From positions 1 to 37,275 of the forward strand of contig CABUMF010000018.1 in the NCBI GenBank assembly GCA_902492655.1: 37,275 nt of DNA. Direction: 5' to 3'. The notes beneath the pieces were generated by a model that saw only the letters and a list, made by a program, of their open reading frames with translations, made no database searches and was not told the DNA's origin. Shown here piece by piece: positions 33,484-37,275 of the stretch. The number at the start of each line of letters is the position of its first letter. Positions within the stretch are counted from its first letter, which is position 1. Source of the stretch: an uncultured Eubacteriales bacterium (GTDB taxonomy: Bacteria; Bacillota; Clostridia; HGM11514). Both the position numbers and the translations under genes were made by a program.

Positions 33484-33512
33484 AATATATCACATTTTAA
33501 TGCATTTATCAA
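33484..33512 (-). promoter_or_regulatory. promoter of serS-prdX
   Basis: On the - strand TTGATA (33507-33512), a 17-bp spacer and TATATT (33484-33489), with a leader of about 30 nt. Confidence 0.8.
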
Positions 33513-33556
33513 TATCAAATTGAAAAAAAACCGTTTTTTTTGCAATATTGGTTATA

Positions 33557-33585
33557 TTGACAAAGTATAGCAAAAGTATTATAAT
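33557..33585 (+). promoter_or_regulatory. promoter of the ABC exporter operon
   Basis: TTGACA (33557-33562), a 17-bp spacer and TATAAT (33580-33585): full consensus. It diverges from serS. An A8-CCG-T8 inverted repeat (33524-33540) lies between the two promoters. Confidence 0.88.
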
Positions 33586-33610
33586 TATTTATATACGGAA
33601 GGAGCATCTT

Positions 33611-35317
33611 ATGGGATTTTTATTCGGATACTTGAAAAGATATAAGACAGCGAGCATAATAGGCCCTCTGTTCAAGGTAATAGAGGTTGTTTTTGAGCTT
33701 TTTGTTCCCCTTGTTGTTGCGTCGATTATTGACAACGGAATTGAAAACGGGGATAAAAATTACATCGTTAAAATGTGCATTGTTATGGTAGCACTTGCGG
33801 CTATAGGGCTTGCAAGCACTCTTGTTGCGCAGTTCTATTCGGCAAAAGCGGCAATCGGAGTTGCAACCGATATGCGACATGACCTTTTTTCAAAAATCCA
33901 GAGCTTTTCGGTAGCACAATCGGAAAAGCTTGGAACATCCGCTCTAATAACCTCGTTGACAAGCGATATAAACCAAGTTCAAGCCGGCGTAAACATTGCG
34001 CTTCGCCTTCTTTTGCGCTCGCCTTTTGTAGTGCTTGGCGCAATGATAATGGCATTCACAGTTGACACTCGTGCCGCAATAGTTTTCGCCGTTGTTATAC
34101 CTCTGCTTTTTGCGGTTGTGCTTTTATGCATAAATGCAACCGTTCCGCTATTCAGGAATGTTCAAAAAAAGCTTTCCGAGGTTACCGTAAGAATCAGGGA
34201 AAACATTACCGGCACAAGGGTTATTCGTGCTTTTAACAATCAAAGCTCCGAAAACAAGGAGTTTACGGCAGAAAATGAAAAGCTTTCTGCACTTCAAAAG
34301 CTCGCGGGAGCAGTATCGTCGATTATGAACCCGGCGACATTTTTAATAATCAACATTGCGATTATTTTCCTTATAAAAACCGGAGCTGTGCGGGTAAGCA
34401 TGAATCTTTTGACAGCAGGACAGGTTGTTGCTCTTTACAACTATATGTCGCAAATACTTGTCGAGCTGATCAAATTTGCGAATGTTACCGTAAGCCTTTC
34501 AAAAACCCTGGCTTGCTCAAAGAGAATTGAAGCCGTAATGAACACAAAAAACAATCAAAAGGTAGTAGAAAGCAACGCAAAGCCTTCAAATGCAAAGGTG
34601 GCATTTTGTAATGTCAGCCTTTCGTACAGCGGCGGAGAGGACGCCTTGGAAAACATAAGCTTTGAAGTTAAAAAGGGTGAAACTATCGGAATAACCGGCG
34701 GTACGGGCTCGGGAAAAACCTCGCTTATCAGCCTTATTCCGAGATTTTACGATGCCAAATCCGGTATCGTTACGGTGGACGGGCGGGATGTTCGTTCCTA
34801 TGACATAAAGGCATTACGGAAAAAAATCGGCATTGTTTTGCAAAAAGCAGCCTTATTTACGGGAACAATACGGGAAAATATTCTTTTCGGCTGTGAAAAT
34901 GCAAGTGAAGAAGATTTGCAGGAAGCAATTAAGGCATCACAATCGGAGGATGTTATTTCCTCAAAAAAAGACGGGCTTGACGAGATGATCGGAAGTTCCG
35001 GGCTTTCCGGAGGCCAAAAGCAAAGGCTCACCATAGCACGCACCCTTGTGAAAAGGCCTGAAATTCTGATTTTGGACGATTCTTCATCAGCGCTCGATTA
35101 TGCGACAGACGCACGCCTTCGGGAAGCAATTAAAAATTTATCCTGGAACCCGACAGTATTCATTGTTTCACAGCGTATCTCCGCGGTTATGGGCTGCGAC
35201 AAGGTTTTGCTCCTTGATGACGGAAAACAAATCGGCTTCGCCCCTCACGATGAGCTTTATGAGCATTCCGAGCTCTACCGTGAAATATGCGATATTCAGC
35301 AGGGGGTGAGCAAATGA
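33611..35317 (+). CDS. heterodimeric ABC exporter half-transporter, degenerate-site subunit
   Basis: This 568-aa protein has an N-terminal transmembrane domain (six helices, about residues 1-310) and a C-terminal nucleotide-binding domain with Walker A GGTGSGKT, signature LSGGQ and Walker B ILILDDSS. The catalytic Glu is replaced by Asp (DDSS instead of DEAT) and the switch His is Gln (VSQR instead of AHR), so this subunit contributes the degenerate ATP site. Such pairs (YheI/YheH, TM287/288 type) export drugs or lipids. ATG 33611 has AAGGAG upstream. The stop overlaps the partner start (ATGA). Confidence 0.9.
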   Translation: MGFLFGYLKRYKTASIIGPLFKVIEVVFELFVPLVVASIIDNGIENGDKNYIVKMCIVMVALAAIGLASTLVAQFYSAKAAIGVATDMRHDLFSKIQSFSVAQSEKLGTSALITSLTSDINQVQAGVNIALRLLLRSPFVVLGAMIMAFTVDTRAAIVFAVVIPLLFAVVLLCINATVPLFRNVQKKLSEVTVRIRENITGTRVIRAFNNQSSENKEFTAENEKLSALQKLAGAVSSIMNPATFLIINIAIIFLIKTGAVRVSMNLLTAGQVVALYNYMSQILVELIKFANVTVSLSKTLACSKRIEAVMNTKNNQKVVESNAKPSNAKVAFCNVSLSYSGGEDALENISFEVKKGETIGITGGTGSGKTSLISLIPRFYDAKSGIVTVDGRDVRSYDIKALRKKIGIVLQKAALFTGTIRENILFGCENASEEDLQEAIKASQSEDVISSKKDGLDEMIGSSGLSGGQKQRLTIARTLVKRPEILILDDSSSALDYATDARLREAIKNLSWNPTVFIVSQRISAVMGCDKVLLLDDGKQIGFAPHDELYEHSELYREICDIQQGVSK

Positions 35318-37023
35318 AGACAGCAAAAAGAGTTTTGAAATATATAAAAAGCTATAGAATATATATCATTCTTTCTCTGATAACCGCCGCATTATCCGTT
35401 GCCGGAACGCTATATATTCCTGTTCTTGCAGGGGATGCGATTGACCTTATTTCCCAAAGAAACTTCGGAGGAATAGGAATCATCCTCGCCTCGGCGGCTG
35501 TAGTTGCTGTTTTGACCGCAATTTCAACATGGGTTATGAACATTTGCAACAACAAAATAACATACAGCGTCGCACGGGACTTGAGAAAGGATATTTTTAT
35601 CAAGCTCGGCAAACTGCCCGTTTCATATACGGACACAAGAAAAACCGGAGAAACCGTGAGCCTTGCAACCGCAGATACAGAGTCGGTCGCCGACGGACTT
35701 TTAATGGGCTTTACGCAATTTTTCACAGGAATACTCACCATACTCGGAACACTCGGATTTATGCTGGCGATCAACTTCAAAATCGCAATAGCTGTTTTTA
35801 TTCTCACGCCTCTGTCGCTTTTCGTATCGAAATTCATTGCAACGAGAACATACGAAATGTTCAAAAAGCAAAGCGAGGTCAGAGCGAAGCAAACGGGGCT
35901 TATTGATGAATATATAAGCAACTACAAGGTTGTGAAGGCTTTCTCGGCAGAAGAAAAAGTCACAGCTGAGTTTGACAGCGTGAATGCAGAGCTTAAGGAT
36001 TGTTCATTCAAAGCTGTTTTTTACTCCTCGCTGACAAACCCATCCACGAGATTTGTAAACGCTGTAGTTTATGCAAGCGTAGCGCTTATCGGTGCTATTT
36101 CGGTAATAGGCGGAGGAGGTCTTACGGTTGGAGGACTGTCCTGTCTTTTGAGCTATGCAAACCAATACACAAAGCCATTTAACGAAATATCCGGAGTTAT
36201 AACGGAGCTTCAGGGGGCACTTGCATCTGCGGCAAGAGTTTTTGAGCTTCTTGACGAACGCGAGGAAACTGAAAAAAGTGCCGACCTCGGCACTGCAGAA
36301 GGAAATATTGAATTCAAAAATGTCAGGTTTTCATACATTCCCGAAAGGCCTCTTATTGAGAATTTTAATCTCAATGTTAAAAAAGGACAAACAGTTGCTG
36401 TTGTAGGCCCTACCGGTTGCGGAAAAACAACGCTTATAAACCTGATAATGAGGTTTTATGACACCTGCGGCGGCAGTATAACGGTTGACGGTGTGGATAT
36501 TAAGGATGTCACCCGGGAAAGCCTTCGCAAAAACTTCGGAATGGTGCTTCAGGACACCTGGCTTAAAAGCGGAACCATTAAAGAAAACATAAAAATGGCA
36601 AAGCCTGACGCAACCGATGAAGAAGTGATTAATGCCGCAAAGGCATCACACGCACACAGCTTTATCAAAAGAACGGAAAACGGTTATGACACATACCTCG
36701 GAGAGGACGGCGGAGGACTTTCGGCAGGGCAAAGACAGCTCCTCTGTATTGCAAGGGTAATGCTTCTTAACCCCAATATTTTGATACTCGACGAGGCAAC
36801 TTCGTCAATAGATACCCACACAGAAGTAAAAATTCAAAAGGCATTTGACCGCTTAACAGCCGGCAGAACTGCATTTATTGTGGCGCACAGGCTTTCCACC
36901 ATACAAAATGCCGATGTTATCTTAGTGATGAAGGACGGGCATATTATAGAACAGGGAAAACACGATGAGCTTTTGGAAAAAGGCGGTTTTTATCACAAAT
37001 TATATATGAGCAGAATTGCATAG
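35314..37023 (+). CDS. heterodimeric ABC exporter half-transporter, catalytic-site subunit
   Basis: This 569-aa partner has a six-helix transmembrane domain and a nucleotide-binding domain with Walker A GPTGCGKTT, signature LSAGQ, Walker B ILILDEATSS with the catalytic Glu, and the switch His (VAHRLSTI). With the upstream subunit it makes one consensus site (its Walker A/Glu/His with the partner LSGGQ) and one weak site. ATG 35314 overlaps the upstream stop by 4 bp (ATGA) and has GGGGGTGAG before it. The exported substrate is unknown; multidrug annotation would be by family only. Confidence 0.9.
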   Translation: MKTAKRVLKYIKSYRIYIILSLITAALSVAGTLYIPVLAGDAIDLISQRNFGGIGIILASAAVVAVLTAISTWVMNICNNKITYSVARDLRKDIFIKLGKLPVSYTDTRKTGETVSLATADTESVADGLLMGFTQFFTGILTILGTLGFMLAINFKIAIAVFILTPLSLFVSKFIATRTYEMFKKQSEVRAKQTGLIDEYISNYKVVKAFSAEEKVTAEFDSVNAELKDCSFKAVFYSSLTNPSTRFVNAVVYASVALIGAISVIGGGGLTVGGLSCLLSYANQYTKPFNEISGVITELQGALASAARVFELLDEREETEKSADLGTAEGNIEFKNVRFSYIPERPLIENFNLNVKKGQTVAVVGPTGCGKTTLINLIMRFYDTCGGSITVDGVDIKDVTRESLRKNFGMVLQDTWLKSGTIKENIKMAKPDATDEEVINAAKASHAHSFIKRTENGYDTYLGEDGGGLSAGQRQLLCIARVMLLNPNILILDEATSSIDTHTEVKIQKAFDRLTAGRTAFIVAHRLSTIQNADVILVMKDGHIIEQGKHDELLEKGGFYHKLYMSRIA

Positions 37024-37035
37024 AATACCAATTAG

Positions 37036-37075
37036 AAAAATTCCTCCGAAATTTCGATTTCGGAGGAATTTTTTG
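37036..37075. terminator. strong bidirectional terminator with UUCG loop
   Basis: A perfect 17-bp stem (37036-37052 with 37057-37073) closed by TTCG, with T-runs on both strands. It separates the ABC operon from the convergent gene at the window end. Confidence 0.93.
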
Positions 37076-37086
37076 TGTTCAACTTA

Positions 37087-37275
37087 TTATTTTTCGGACT
37101 CTGTTTCAGCCTCTGCCTTGTCTTCTGTTGTTTCGGAAGTTTCTTCGGAAGCTTCTTCAGTGGTTTCCTCAGTTGTTTCTTCTGAAGATTCCTCTGTCTT
37201 TTCTTCTTCGGAAGCTGCTGCTTCTTCGTCCGTCTTTTCTTCGCCTTCAGCCTCGTCGGTTACTTCCTCTTTGGG
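37087..37275 (-). CDS. acidic Glu/Thr/Ser-rich C-terminal tail of a gene cut by the window end
   Basis: On the - strand a single open frame enters at the window end and stops at 37087 (TAA, then another TAA). The 62 visible residues run PKEEVTDEAEGEE... to ...AETESEK and consist mostly of Glu with Thr, Ser and Ala in short repeats such as SEETTEETTEE. This looks like a disordered acidic extension. The body of the protein lies outside the window, so I cannot name it; acidic tails occur on trigger factor, ribosomal proteins and secreted proteins of Clostridia. Confidence 0.75.
   Translation of the reverse strand, partial: PKEEVTDEAEGEEKTDEEAAASEEEKTEESSEETTEETTEEASEETSETTEDKAEAETESEK

Noticed and set aside
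33448..33556. T-box leader for serS
   Set aside because: The promoter leaves a leader of only about 30 nt and no T-box core is visible.
33548..33610. 21-codon N-terminal extension of the first ABC subunit
   Set aside because: The extension runs through the consensus promoter; ATG 33611 has a proper AAGGAG.
1..37275. CRISPR array, prophage, IS element or defence island
   Set aside because: No regularly spaced repeats, transposase, integrase or phage structural genes were seen; the gene content is mostly housekeeping and biosynthesis.

Overview
The window looks like a piece of the chromosome of an anaerobic, spore-forming Clostridia-type Firmicute, probably a gut Oscillospiraceae or Lachnospiraceae relative. 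The evidence is a spoVAE gene, a T-box leader and a TPP riboswitch with typical sigma-A promoters (TTGACA, 17 bp, TATAAT), an oxygen-sensitive iron-sulfur serine dehydratase, a cytoplasmic GH127 arabinofuranosidase, the pcrA-yerC pairing known from Bacillus, and AGGAGG-type ribosome binding sites. GC content is moderate and most genes are ordinary housekeeping or biosynthetic genes. No phage, IS element or CRISPR array was seen.

Left part, + strand (1-4686): a repeat-flanked promoter region, then pcrA, yerC and a SAM methyltransferase as a tight cluster, a cold-shock protein gene with its own promoter and terminator, and hslO (Hsp33).

Branched-chain amino acid operon, - strand (17280 down to 4751): a consensus promoter and a T-box leader precede ilvA-ridA-leuA-leuC-leuD-leuB-ilvB-ilvN-ilvC-ilvD and finally a DUF815 AAA+ ATPase. 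Gaps are tiny or the genes overlap. The set makes 2-oxobutanoate from threonine and carries out all ilv and leu steps except the final transamination (no ilvE here). RidA would remove the reactive enamine that IlvA makes.

17298-19500, - strand: an intact promoter, TPP riboswitch and terminator are followed only by the last ~60 codons of a ThiT-like thiamine transporter, so the gene is a relic. Two lipoprotein genes lie next. Upstream of them, 19257-19460 has its own promoter, a long nested hairpin, an 8-bp pseudoknot and a strong intrinsic terminator. I read it as an unassigned structured small RNA of about 200 nt, or as an attenuator leader of the lipoprotein genes. It is the most novel-looking item in the window.

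Serine-dehydratase operon, - strand (25300 down to 19527): one promoter drives an XRE-type HTH/L-serine dehydratase fusion, an intact metallophosphoesterase, a paralogue of it that has lost its metal ligands, a HAD phosphatase and a GH127 enzyme. This is an unusual five-gene set with no pathway that I recognise.

Right part: upp-metK, an Eis-like GNAT acetyltransferase and an EF-G paralogue (+); tRNA-Val(UAC) (-); a lone spoVAE (+); serS-prdX (-); a heterodimeric ABC exporter pair with one degenerate ATP site (+); and the acidic C-terminal tail of a gene cut by the window end (-).
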